A DNA stretch of 64,000 nt from Anodontia alba (Eukaryota; Mollusca; Bivalvia; Lucinida; Lucinidae): the NCBI GenBank assembly GCA_964016985.1, contig OZ024824.1, positions 48,463,587 through 48,527,586 on the forward strand, given 5' to 3'. Made by a program: the position numbers and the translations under genes. Positions 10,741 to 21,544 of this stretch are shown here, one piece after another. Each line of letters starts with the position of its first letter. Position 1 is the stretch's first letter. Below the pieces are notes generated by a model. The model searched no databases, was not told where the DNA came from, and worked only from the letters and a program-made list of their open reading frames with translations.

Positions 10741-11936
10741 AAGTGTTATCATCCACAAAATTCTGAAAGCCAACCCTTTCCACTGCCTATCTTGTCACGC
10801 CCAGATATTCCAGTGGGAGGAAGATTGGCCCACTTTGTGGAACAGTGGGGAGAATTAACAAACAACAAATGGGTCCTCTCTATCGTTCGAGACGGTTTCA
10901 GGATACCATTCAAGTCAATTCCCCCTCTATCGTCAGTTCCGATGTCTGAGTCAACCTTCCTCCCCGTTACTGGAACAAGAGATCGCGGCTCTTCTCCAGA
11001 AACGAGCAGTGGAAAGTGTACAAGATCCGGGACTTCCCGGCTTTTTTTCACGGCTATCTCTTGTACTAAAAAAGAACGGAATGTTATGTCCGGTAATAGA
11101 TCTTTCGCTGCTAAATCAATATATAAGGAAGCAACCATTCAAAATGGAGACAGTCAAATCAGTACGTCAATCGATATTGGTCCACGACTGGACTGTCTCC
11201 ATAGACTTGACAGATGCTTACCTACATGTTCCGATTCATCCTCTATCTCGCAAGTATCTTCGGTTCATGTTCAAAGGTCAGTTCTTTCAGTTCATGGTTT
11301 TACCCTTCGGAATGGCCCCAAGTCCGTGGATTTTTACCAAACTGACGGACGTTATAGCATCGCATATGCGCCAATGTGCCATCCCGGTATTTCCGTACCT
11401 AGACGATTGGCTTATAAGAGATCTAATTCGCAACCGACTAATATCTCACACCAAATATTGACTACAAACTGTACAAAGTCTAGGTTTCATTCCAAATCTA
11501 AAGAAGTCAGATTTGATACCAGCCCAGAAATTCACGTTTATAGGGATGGAATTTCTGGCACAACAGAATACAGTCAGGGTACCATAGGACCCAGTCGATT
11601 CCCTACTTCTGACTATCAAATTATTTCTTTCTCAGACGCAAGTTTTGGCACAAAGTTTCCTTTCTCTTTTGGGCAAACTCAGTGCAGCAACAGGTTTCGT
11701 TCTCCTAGGCAGACTTCACTTACCTCCGCTTCAGATGTGTCTTTTATCGGTCTGGAGACCACACATTCTTCCAATCGATCATTACGTTCCGATAAACAAC
11801 ATGATTTGATTCCATTTGAAATGGTGGATGGACACCAATCGCTTCGCCTCGGGAACGTGCATTCATCCTCTGAAACCCAATACATTCCTTTTCATGGATG
11901 CCAGTTTTTTTGGATGGGGAGCTCATCTAGGGTTTA
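10741..11936 (+). pseudogene. DIRS-like reverse transcriptase plus start of RNase H, broken
   Basis: The region begins with PVGGRLAHFVEQWGELTNNK in one frame, then shifts by one near 10942-10948 into the frame carrying LVLKKNGMLCPVIDLSLLN, DLTDAYLHVPIHP, LPFGMAPSPWIFTKL and the catalytic FPYLDDWLI (YLDD at 11396-11407). These are the ordered motifs of DIRS-type reverse transcriptases. RNase H starts with FMDASFFGWGAHLGF at 11891-11936, where the sequence is cut off by unrelated repeats. In-frame stops occur at 11459 (TGA), 11585 (TAG) and 11807 (TGA). RNase H resumes at about 22979. The copy cannot encode an active polymerase. Confidence 0.88.
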
Positions 11937-12600
11937 GTGTATTCCTTGGACCAAATCACTTGGACCATTGGACCTTGGACTGGTCCAAGTGATTATCAGT
12001 TGACCAAATGGGGTGTATTCCTTGGACCAATTCCAGTTGGACCAAGTCATAAATACCTGTTTGACCATATTAAACCATGTTTTTACAACTAAAGTAATAT
12101 GTACATGTATCGATGTAAATTGTATGCATTTTATTTATTTACTTTTTTATATTTTTTTTTTTTTATTTTTTTTTATTTATTTATATTTTTTTTTACTTTT
12201 GATAAAACAATTTTAACTGAGATAATTTGATTTTTTCGATTTTCGAAAGCATTATTATATTTTGTGACGGCTAATATTTTCACACTATAATCCACTTCTT
12301 TTGACTATCAAACGTTTTAAGGCTTAGTACTCTGTATAAAGTTTTCAGCATATAACAGTTTGAAGTTTGTTTTTTTTTGTTTTTTGTTGTTGTTTTTTTT
12401 CCATTTTTCCCTGAAAACAAGTTTTGGCATAGCATACAACTTGTCTCCACAGGATTTGACATTCCATGCAAGTTGTCTTCAGTGCAGACAATTTCATGAA
12501 ATGTCAAAACCTGTTTTATGGGAAAAATAAGACAAAATGTCATCAATTTGTCATCTGCTGAATTAACCCAGTGAGTAGTAAAGGTTCAACTGGATCCCGA
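11937..12600 (+). repeat. TTGGACCAA-rich repeat plus hairpin, left copy
   Basis: TGTATTCCTTGGACCAA and ATTATCAGTTG(G)ACCAA recur here, followed by CTTTTGATAAAACAATTTTAA and then a TTTGACATT hairpin. The same series in the same order and orientation is at 20838-21345. It begins exactly where the DIRS RNase H frame is cut, so it marks one edge of the 11-kb insertion. Long T runs lie at 12140-12195. Confidence 0.7.
12452..12512. repeat. Foldback hairpin of the TTTGACATTTCATG family
   Basis: GGATTTGACATTCCATGCAA is followed by TTTCATGAAATGTCAAAACC, forming imperfect inverted arms. Related hairpins lie at 13340-13410, 14500-14560, 21204-21268, 25085-25160 and 26665-26735. Confidence 0.65.
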
Positions 12601-13197
12601 ATTGGACCAAGTACATATATTAAGTTTACATTAATCTGAACTTTGTTGGACTTTCAATAAAAAATTGCCTTTACAGTCCGGCTCACAAGGGTCTGAGAGT
12701 GTGCAATATTTTCACAATGACCTTTCCAGAGCTATCTTGGTATCAATCATTACTAGCATACGCCAGATTCCCATAACGGTCCCTTTATCAGTTTATGTTT
12801 CAGAACTCCTTCCAGTCTTGCAGTAAAATAAACAAACTTTCATTCAGATTGAGAAGTGCTGTTTATACTTACTTTGTCCTGAATTTACAGAGTACATTAT
12901 TCATTTCATTTTCAACTCTCATACATGTAGTTCTTCTTATTTGCTTGTTGATGCTTTTAAGTTGAAAAAAAAAACAAATAAAAAAAAAAAAAAAAAAAAT
13001 CTTTTATTTAACTTTTTGTTATTGTAATATGTTTCACTGTGACTAGAACTGTTCTGAAAGCACAGGACAGCAGTCTATGATGCAAGACACACAGAAGCAA
13101 TGATAAGTTATTTTCTTATTGTTTTATTACTTTATTTCAGCAGACAGAAATGCAACACTTATCATGATATGAAAGACTCGCTAACACTCACTGCAGG
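12601..13197. other. No gene seen
   Basis: AT-rich with an adenine tract at 12967-12999. A stretch at 12664-12690 (AGTCCGGCTCACAAGGGTCT) is the approximate reverse complement of 20654-20682. No coding potential is recognised. Confidence 0.5.
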
Positions 13198-13475
13198 GTT
13201 CGAAATTAACAGTAGCAAGTAGCAAATTTGCTACCTGAAAATTCAGTTTGCTACCTGGTCAAACTGTTGGTAGCAAAAAGGTGCTACCTGGTATAGTGCC
13301 CCGAACACTATCAACTTTGTGTTGTGAATGTCTTCAGTGCAAATTAGACGTGACATTTCATATGAATCATCTGCCAAGCAGACAATTCACATGTAATGTC
13401 AAGCCTCATTTTTGCTGAAATAAGAAAAAAATACTTTGAAAATATGTCTGCTAAATATGCTTAGTGCTTGAAGGT

Positions 13476-13724
13476 TTAACCCTTAAACTGCCAATCACAA
13501 CAATTGTCGTCTGCTTTGTCATCTGCTTGTGATTTTAAAAGTCATTTCTGCAAACAGTGTGGACCCAGATCAGACTGCTCCTTCCTTTAGGAGCAGTCTG
13601 ATCTTGGTCCACACTGTTTGCCTGTACGCAAATATAGGTTAGAAAAGTGTGCAAGAATATTCAGCAGACGACATAAACAGACAACATTTTAAGACGCAGG
13701 TTTTCTTGGCATGTTAAGGGTTAA
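13476..13724. mobile_element. 249-bp MITE with TTAACCCTTAA ends
   Basis: The left end TTAACCCTTAAACTGCC and the right end GGCATGTTAAGGGTTAA are inverted repeats about 17 bp long with two mismatches. The centre is a hairpin at 13550-13621. No coding capacity. Superfamily is unassigned. Confidence 0.78.
13550..13621. repeat. Strong hairpin, 32-bp arms and 8-bp loop
   Basis: Arms 13550-13581 and 13590-13621 pair with one mismatch; each carries GCAAACAGTGTGGACC and AGATCAGACTGCTCC. Similar hairpins occur at 19934-20034 and 52512-52570. Confidence 0.9.
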
Positions 13725-13848
13725 TTACCCCATGGCACGGGAGCATTGTTACACCGTTTGCTACCACGTAGATGCATTTTGTTACCTACTTTCAGACCAG
13801 GTAGCAACTACTTGCTACTTGTGAAAAAAGTTAATTTCTAAACTGTAA

Positions 13849-15738
13849 CATCATAACTTTACCCGCTTTCCTGCAAGTGATGTCGGCAAAAAGTGCGTGG
13901 GTCCTGATCATAAATGGTAGAACGTAGTGTATGATCAAAGCTTGTATGCACTGTTTGCATTGTAATATATAGTCATTTCTGATAAAAAAAAAAAAAAAAA
14001 AAAAAGAAAAAAAGAATAAACCTCTAAATATAAAATTTGAAAACTTACATATTGTTAAAGTTACAAGGGGGCGGGTGTTATTAGGTGTAAATGGGTTAAT
14101 TACTCAATATCACAAGGTGAAATGTAATCAATGTTCAGCAAAGTTTTCTCCAATAATTATTACACATAGAAAATAGATCATGGTAATCAGAATCTCCAAC
14201 AAGTGGCCTTTAGATATGAAAGTTACAAAACTTTTCAAAAATTCATAATAAAATAGCCCAACCACCCCATCCCCCGCGCGCGCTTACACATATGTCTAAC
14301 GATACAATTTCTCCATTCCAACTAGATCAATCAAAGCGCCAAAGGCACTGAAATGACAGATTCTATCAGATATTCATCAAAAAAAAAAAAAAAAAAATCT
14401 TAATTTGTATAAAACCTTTACAAGAAGAACACCTAACGGCATTATGGACGGGTGTATCAGAAAGGTTAACCAAAAGGTAAATCGGCAAATTGATTCCTCT
14501 TTTGAGACAATTTGCATGAAATGTCAAATTATATTTTACGGTAAAATACCTGCTAAGTTTTGACACGCGGGCCATGAGGCAGCGCCTGTTCTATTAATAG
14601 CTAACAACAAATTGCGCAGATCAACCTTACAACCTATCTAACGCACTCAGATAATATCGGAGAAAACACATTGCAGCATGATTATGAGCACAGCCGTTTT
14701 TTCCTTTTAGTATCAAACATAAAACAATCTTCAGAATCTATATTAAATTTGGACAGTAATCGCTGATTAGATAGTGTTTATATTGCTGGTAACAGTAGCT
14801 TACGGTCTAGTTTCTCGCGCCACGTCTTTAGTCCAGCGCAGGCTAATTGTTACACAAGTATGTTGATATGTTAACCCTTAAATTGCATACTACGACTGTA
14901 GCAGAATACTGATGTCAATTTCATTTTTCTCTTATTTAATCAGAGAATTTTATGCGATTCATCCGCTGGCAAATAGTTCATATGAAATGCTTAGTCTGGT
15001 TTTCTCTGCAAAATAATGGAGAATTCTGAATGTCGTCTGCTTTAAAATTTGCACGGCGCTATAAAGATATTACTAGCATCGGACTACATTTTGAGCGGAC
15101 ACATATTTCAGTGGTAGTGAAAGCCGAATGCAACTTGAAAACGCATATGCCAGCAAGGAATGACAGATTGAATCTGTCATTAAAAAGGGCCCTAATTGGG
15201 CATGTAATGCTATGATACTTTTGCACTGCCTTTAATGCAAGAATATATAGACTGAGGAATTTTCTTTTTTCATTAAATGAATTGAAAACACAATTTTCAC
15301 AAGTGGCAGCAGTTTTCAAAACATATGATGAAATATGAATTAACTGAAAACATCAGAATTTTCATGAGTTCGTAGCACAAGTTGAAATTCTTCTGTTTTC
15401 AATATCTTTGGTATTTCGCCTACAAAAATGTATTTTTTCTTTATTTCTTATGTTTTAAGTAGAAATTACGCACGTCAGAACATGCTTCAAAATTATCTCA
15501 CGTCCTCGGTTCGAACTAGTATGTGTGGGTATCTGGAGCATTACTTTTGAAAAGTGTTCTACATATGAAACCATTCCAAAACCATTTTATCCTAGATTTT
15601 TTTTCAATGTTTACTACAGTGAAAATATAAATCATCAATCAGATGTGAATTGATACAGTATCTTTTAACTTGTGACTGATATCAGTTTTATTTAATTGAT
15701 ATTCAGCGTGATTTCACTTCTTCTAGGTATAAAATAAA
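13849..15738. other. No gene seen; MITE-like fragments
   Basis: AT-rich with A/T homopolymers at 13986-14004 and 14379-14397. TTTGACATTTCATG-type hairpin fragments lie at 14500-14560 and, starting TTAACCCTTAAATTGCAT, at 14872-15040. No conserved coding sequence was found on either strand. Confidence 0.5.
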
Positions 15739-16249
15739 ATGATGAACTCATTACTAATGTTTGACAACGACACCATCACTATCAATAAGGACTGCTTTGT
15801 AGGCTGCATGAAAGATTTGTATTGTCCAAAGAAGTTTGACCCAGACACTTTAAGCTTTGATCAGGTCAGAGCCTTAACAATTGGCAAGAAGAGTTCAGTT
15901 TCCATTACTGGGCAGACTACAAAAGACCCAAAAAGATGGCTTCCACCAGAATCTGCTATTCGCCGGTTGGCTGACATTGTTCAGCTGCAGATCGATTATC
16001 TGCTGATTGCAGGTTTTCATGAGAAAGAGCTTCCAGACCTCAGTTCCAGACTTCCTTGGCAAAGGCTGTCTGGTGAAAAGAGATGGCCACATTGAATATG
16101 ACTTCGGGCCAGATGCTCATTTTTCATCCATAGAGACTTTACCGGTGGTCTCCAAGATGGTAGAATCAAAGAAGAGAGGAAATGAGGATACTCCTCAGGC
16201 TGGTGCCAGAAGGAAACGACCCTTAACATCAACACCTGCGAAGAAATAA
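15739..16249 (+). pseudogene. Unrecognised coding relic with one frameshift
   Basis: An ATG at 15739 opens 119 codons beginning MMNSLLMFDNDTITINKDCF. Near 16010-16060 the better-looking protein moves to the +1 frame, which continues as VPDFLGKGCLVKRDGHIEY and ends at TAA 16247-16249 with a basic tail (GARRKRPLTSTPAKK) that could be a nuclear signal. Together this is roughly 165-170 residues. A pyrimidine-rich TTCACTTCTTCTAG ending at 15726 looks like a splice acceptor 12 bp before the ATG, so this may be a terminal exon. Its composition looks more like coding sequence than its AT-rich surroundings. I do not recognise the family. A SINE begins about 6 bp after the stop. The alternatives are a retrocopied gene fragment or an active exon with a sequence error. 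Confidence 0.4.
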
Positions 16250-16253
16250 CTAA

Positions 16254-16475
16254 TAATAATAATAATAATCAACTTTATTTATAGAGGGTAACACATTTAG
16301 TTAACTAGTACTAATCTTCTATGTGATCCTCTTTTTTCCTGGATAGAAACCAGTTCTAAGCAATGTGGATAAAGTTTCTTGCTCAAGGAAACCAACACTT
16401 GATGTTAATAGGGATCGAACCCGGTACCTCTTGATCTCGAGTCCGATGCTTTACCACTGCACCACAGCGCTCCAC
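16254..16475 (-). mobile_element. tRNA-derived SINE, family 2, copy 1
   Basis: The minus strand reads GTGGAGCGCTGTGGTGCAGT (A-box-like) and GGGTTCGATCCC (B box), then a body with TTGAGCAAGAAACTTTATCC, and ends in CTATAAATAAAGTTGATT plus an ATT repeat. A second copy with the same ends is at 50873-51104. No protein is encoded. Confidence 0.85.
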
Positions 16476-18141
16476 AAAACATTTAACTGTTAAAGACAGG
16501 CTAAAATGGAGAGAAACTAGCTCAAAGTTATCATTTGTGCCCCAACGACCCACAAGGTTAAGAAGAGAATGAAGTGAAGTAAAGTAGAGCAACTAGTATC
16601 TGGCTATGAGAGAGAGAGACATTCAGAGTACATACATCAGTTTTAATGCTCAAATCTTGAAGATAATGTACATCGATACAGTAAAACAAATGATGTTTTT
16701 TGTTGAGAATTTGACTTGTGATTGGGCAAAACAGAATCTGATCATTTGGATTTCCGAAATTTGGGTAAAAAACTACTTATTCAAAGTTGTATGATGATTC
16801 TAGAAATGGTCATCAGCAGACATCGTACTTAACATGTAACTGGCAATGCAGGCCAGTGCACGGATGGATTTTTGTAAGTGTTGGGGATTGGTGTTGATTT
16901 AGGATCCACTTAGTTGGGCAAGTTATTTCAAAATCATGGAGTTTTTTCATCAGAACTGAGTTTACACCCCTAAAGTTAGCCTCAAAATCCATTTTTTTTT
17001 TTTTTTTGATTATTTTTACTTTTTTTGTGGGGGAGGGAGGGGGCAAAGGGGGGGGAAAGGGGTGGAGGGTGTTTTGTTTAAGCATTTTTGAAATTACCTA
17101 AAAGATGCACCCAATTAAAGATTGTGCACAGGCTTTTAAACAAGCTCATTTAAGCACAGTCAATACACAAGGACCCTTTTGCATGGCGCCTCTCAAAAGC
17201 GAATTGAAAATAATTTTATCATGCAAGGTATTTACATTAATTAGTGTTCAGTATGTGCTGGCCTTTCTATAGCCTAGCTACTAGGCCAATATATAAGTAT
17301 GTTTGTCACTTTTTGTTTACTTATAATTATTTTTTTTTCATTTACATTCTACTTTTTGATTCAATGTTTAGCTAGTCTATTGGTGAACTTTTCTTCTGTG
17401 GTTGTCTCTGAAATATTAGAAATCCAGACCATATTATCTGTAGACTAGCCACAGAGCTCAATAAGCCAAAAAATATATATGTATATTTCTAAGCCTTGGG
17501 CAAGGCTAGCCTTTCTTTTGAGTGTTTAATAGAATTTGAGAGGTCATGCGGTTTTACAGGTCTTGCAGTATTACATGCAATAGTCTGTTGCAAATATTAT
17601 TGTGCATAGATTAGCAATCCATACTTTAAAAAACTGCCCAGATATACACATGTCACATAAATTTCAGTAATCTAGTTGCATTTAACACTGAAGACTACAA
17701 ACCCACCAAACTGAACCTTTTATTTTTGACTTTAAAGAGTAACAAGGGGAACTGACCATTTTATGCCTAGCATCCCAAAAAGGGGCATAGGCAAACAGTG
17801 CATGCCCAAATCATATTCAGCAAAATGTGACGTGTAATCACTGTTTGCATGAAAAAAAAAAATCTGCAGTTAATGATAAAATGACATTTTCCTTATTATC
17901 TCAGAAACAAATAATGAAATTTTTGCAAGTAAATGGCATTTGTATTTTTATCTTGTACATAACTATTTCCATTTCCATTTTAGGATAAAAAAGATTTTTT
18001 TTTAAAAAGCACGCTTTGGTCAGTTTTTACCCATTTTTTTAATGGCAGTATATGTATTTATGTAATAGCCACAGAATGGTTATTCTTTACCTCTGCACAT
18101 GGCAATTTCAATGATTATTTGCCTTATGTATAATTGCATAC
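16476..18141. other. No gene seen
   Basis: AT-rich, with a T run at 16992-17007 and G-rich sequence at 17028-17073. No coding sequence, RNA gene or repeat with clear ends was recognised. Confidence 0.5.
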
Positions 18142-19789
18142 ATAGAGGATATTTACTCTTTTGCTGTGAATACCATAAATATTGTCATCGAGTGTAATGA
18201 AAAACATCAGTATTTTCACGAGTGCGAAGCACGAGTGTAAATTTGAATGTTTTCATTACACGAGATGAAAATTTTATGGTATTCACTGAAAAAGAGTAAA
18301 TTTTCTTTTTATTTTATTTTTTACACGCCACTGCACGTTTCTGACGTCATATCTAACGTCACCAAACAAAACATGAACGTCATGGCGTCGACGTTCAGTG
18401 CTTAACATGCGAAACGCTGGAGAGTCAAAATCAAAAAGTTTCGGCAAATCAAAATAATATTGATACCAAAATGTTCCTTACATTCTAACTAAGAAAATGC
18501 ATACCAACACTTGATACTTTAGTTAAGAAACAAAGAAGTTAGAGGTGTTCAAAAATCTGAAGTGGAGGTAAGATCACAGGACGTTGACTTTTCATCACAA
18601 ACCCTATCAAAGCACTCACAACGTTCCTAATCCACCTTTAGTATCATAAGCAAGCTTCGCTTGCTTATTGTAGTAAAATGGATTCTGGGGAGTGCTTTTA
18701 GGGTTTGTGATAAAACGTCAGTGTCCTGTGGTAAGATCCACATCTGAAACAATGAAGAAAACCGAAGTCGCCCAAAGCGAAGAGTGAAAATATAAATCGT
18801 ATCAGTCACTATAGTGAAATGATACAAAATCATTTCACTAGTGATTGATACCACTTTTATTTTCACCAGATATACATTGATTTCACCGCTAACAATAAAA
18901 TAAAAGCTTTTGTGTAAGTGTAACTGTACAAATGTTTTAAGCAGCATATTTTTTCCACACTGCAGTGAATAGGATTAACATATGTATATACATGTAACTA
19001 AATACAATGGAACCTCTACTAAGCAGCCACCCAGGGTAATGGTCAATTTTGGCTGCTTAATGGAGGTGGCTGCTCAGCAGAGGTACTCACTCATGGGCAG
19101 TTTTGAGACAGTTGGAGGACTGATATAGCTCAAATGGTGGGCTGTTAGTGAAATACACAATATGATTATGATACTCATTCAGCATAGTGGTATCTGTCTA
19201 TATATATATACTTATTTTATTGTCAGCGGTGAAATCAGTGTATATCTGGTGAAAATAAAAGTGTATCTTATCATTTCACTATAGTGACTGATACGATTTA
19301 TATTTTCACTCCTTGCTTTGGACGACTTCGCTTTTCTTCACTGTTTCAGAAGTCGATGTTACCTCCACTTCAGATTTTTTAACAGCTCTAACTTCTTTGT
19401 TTCTGACCTAAACTATCAAGTGTTGGTATGCATTTTCTTAGTTAGAATGTAAGGAACATTTTGGTATCAAAATTATTCTGATTCGCCGAAACTTTTTTGT
19501 TTTTGTCTCTCCAGCGGTTTACATGTTAAGCACTGGGCGTCGATGCCATGACGTTCTTGTTATGTTTGGTGATGTTATTTATGATGTCAGAAACGCGCAT
19601 TGACGTGTAAACAATAAAATAAAAAGAAAATTTACTCTTTTTCAGTGAACACCAAAAACATTTTCATCTCGTGTAATGAAAACATTTACATTTTCACTCG
19701 TGCTTCGCACTCGTAAAAATACTGATGTTTTCATTACACTCGATGAAAATATTTTTGGTATTCACAGCAAAAGAGTAAATATCCTCTAT
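18142..19789. mobile_element. 1.65-kb foldback element with very long inverted arms
   Basis: It starts ATAGAGGATATTTACTCTTT and ends with the reverse complement. The inverted arms extend about 600 bp each (left about 18142-18900, less a nested 163-bp insertion; right about 19200-19789), both passing through GTGTAATGAAAACAT, GACGTCA-like, CTGAAGTGGAGGT and TATCAGTCACTATAGTGAAA. The unpaired centre at 18907-19199 contains its own small inverted pair (CCTCTACTAAGCAGCCACC and GGTGGCTGCTCAGCAGAGG). No transposase is seen. Long arms like these occur in Mutator-like and Foldback elements; the class is not settled. Confidence 0.85.
18576..18729. mobile_element. 154-bp MITE nested in the foldback element, 9-bp target duplication
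   Basis: ACAGGACGTTGAC at the left and GTCAGTGTCCTGT at the right are inverted ends, with CATCACAAACCCTA and TAGGGTTTGTGAT just inside. GGTAAGATC is duplicated at 18567-18575 and 18730-18738. The opposite arm of the host element (near 19350) lacks the insert and has a single copy of the target. A 9-bp duplication suits Mutator-like families; hAT usually makes 8 bp. Confidence 0.9.
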
Positions 19790-20837
19790 TTATTTATTAC
19801 CTGTAACATGCCAAATTGTCGAAAATAACAATTATATATTGTTTATTCTGATCAATTTTTAGAATAAAAATCACTGTTTGCTCAAGAAGTATTCAGAAGT
19901 ATACCATAATAACACTAAGTATTGGGATAGATAGCCCTTTGCAAACTGTGTAGACCCAGATCAGACGCCGCAGAACCCAGCGTCAGATCGGACGCCGCAG
20001 AACGCAGTGTCTGATCAGGATCTACGCTGTTTGCCATATTTCATCATTTCTTCGAATTATGAGCGACCCACACCAAACTCTTCGGCGACTTTCCCCAAGT
20101 ACTTCAATTTTCATCCACCTTACAGATTGGATGAACTCAAAATAATTGAAATAATCCTGAAAGGGCCGTAAATTGCAAATAAATAATTTTTTATGGTGTT
20201 TTGTATTCAACCTGAAATCAGGCATTTGATCCTTTTCTCTTGCATCGGTTCAAACACTAGAAACATTTTTTTTTTTTTTTTCATAAAAATGTTTCTGTAT
20301 TTCTGTACATGTTGAATATAGCAGTTTGCCAAGTGCATAAAGACAGAAAAAAAGGTAAAATATATGTGATGATATAAGAATATATGGAATAAATTCTATG
20401 AATTTCTTTACATGTTTTTTTTTTCTTTTTTTTTATTCCTGTCTTCCTCACACAGTGGCAATTACAGCCTCTAGTCAACAAATGCTTCGCTGCAGATCTG
20501 ATAATGATCCTTTAAGGTAGTATATGCTAACAGTTGTAGAGCAGAAAACTCATTAAAGTATTCCAAAGATATCATGAGAAAGTGAAGCTATTAATGTACA
20601 GTTATAATAACACCCCTGAATGATGAGGAGGTCAAATGATTCTGGAGCTTTCTGAACCTTGTGAGCCAGACTGTTTACCAAGAAAATATTTTTATAGTAT
20701 TATTATTATTCTTATTTACATAATTTAGATGTATATAAATGGCTAGGACTTATCATTTCATTTGGTAGGTTATTCTCACTTATTTTATTTTAACTTCCCT
20801 TTAAAAATGTACTTGGCAGTGCACTGAGTTAAAGCCT
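19790..20837. other. No gene seen; one hairpin repeat
   Basis: Apart from the hairpin at 19934-20034 this is AT-rich sequence with A/T runs at 20267-20281 and 20416-20434. No coding sequence was recognised. Confidence 0.5.
19934..20034. repeat. Hairpin repeat, GCAAAC...GATCAGACGC arms
   Basis: GCAAACTGTGTAGACCCAGA on the left pairs with TCTGATCAGGATCTACGCTG and GTTTGC on the right. GACGCCGCAGAACSCAG occurs twice in the middle in direct orientation. It is related to the hairpin at 13550-13621. Confidence 0.8.
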
Positions 20838-21345
20838 TGTATTCCTTGGACTAAATCACTTGGACCTTGGACTGCAGGTCCTAGTGATTATCAGTTGGAC
20901 CAAGTGGGGTGTATTCCTTGGACCAGTTCAGTTGGACCAGGTATATACCTGTTGGACCATATTAAACTATGTTTTTATATCAAAATACTAATGTATCTAC
21001 GTAACTTTTATTAATTTTTGTCTTGTGTTTCTTTTGATAAAACAATTTTAATTGAGATAATTGGAAAGTGGGGTAAACTCATTTGTTCTTTCTGCCCTTG
21101 TTCCTTTCTTCAGAGACATACCTTCTATTTCTTAACCTTTACCACTCTCTGGGCTAATTCAGCAGACAACAAATTGGTGATCGTTTTCTTATTTTTCCCA
21201 GAAACAGGTTTGACATTTCATGCAAATTGTCTCCACTGAGAAAATTTGCATGAAATGTCAAATCCTGTTTGCTGGGAAAATAAGAAAAAAAATCAAAATA
21301 TCTTCTGCTGAAAAATTTACCTGGAGTGCTAAGCGTTAAAGAATC
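20838..21345 (+). repeat. TTGGACCAA-rich repeat plus MITE, right copy
   Basis: It repeats the series seen at 11937-12600: TGTATTCCTTGGACTAAATC, ATTATCAGTTGGACCAA, CTTTTGATAAAACAATTTTAA, then a TTTGACATT hairpin element. The two copies are in direct orientation about 8.9 kb apart inside the block that splits the DIRS element. Confidence 0.7.
21132..21339. mobile_element. ~208-bp MITE with TTAACS-CTTA ends
   Basis: The left end TTAACCTTTACCACTCTCTG and the right end CTGGAGTGCTAAGCGTTAA are imperfect inverted repeats. The centre is a hairpin, 21204-21268, with arms containing TTTGACATTTCATGCAAAT. The same right-end text, GTGCTAAGCGTTA, recurs at 26780-26792, marking another copy. Confidence 0.7.
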
Positions 21346-21544
21346 CCATTTTTTGACTGAAAAGGCTGAATTTTGCATTGCATTCTGACATTCCATATGT
21401 ATAAGATAAAAAAGGTTTATAACCACTTCTTAATATTTGCAGGTTTTTTCATCCTGTGAAGAACTATAACAGTATCTGATATGACATGTCAATTACCCGA
21501 TAAGACGTGTCAATCACCTGATAAGACCTGTCAATCATCTGATA

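Larger units (their letters stand above)
13198..13848. mobile_element. Inverted-repeat element rich in GTAGCAA, with a nested MITE
   Basis: The left end CGAAATTAACAGTAGCAAGT and the right end ACTTGCTAC...GTTAATTTCTAAA form inverted termini, and both arms contain GCTACCTG/CAGGTAGC. The two arms are separated by other sequence that includes the complete 249-bp MITE at 13476-13724, which accounts for much of the spacing. Confidence 0.65.

Noticed and set aside
10792..11937. 381-codon plus-strand open frame
   Set aside because: Only its first ~45 codons match DIRS polymerase; after the frameshift near 10945 the conserved motifs are in another frame, so most of it is a shadow.
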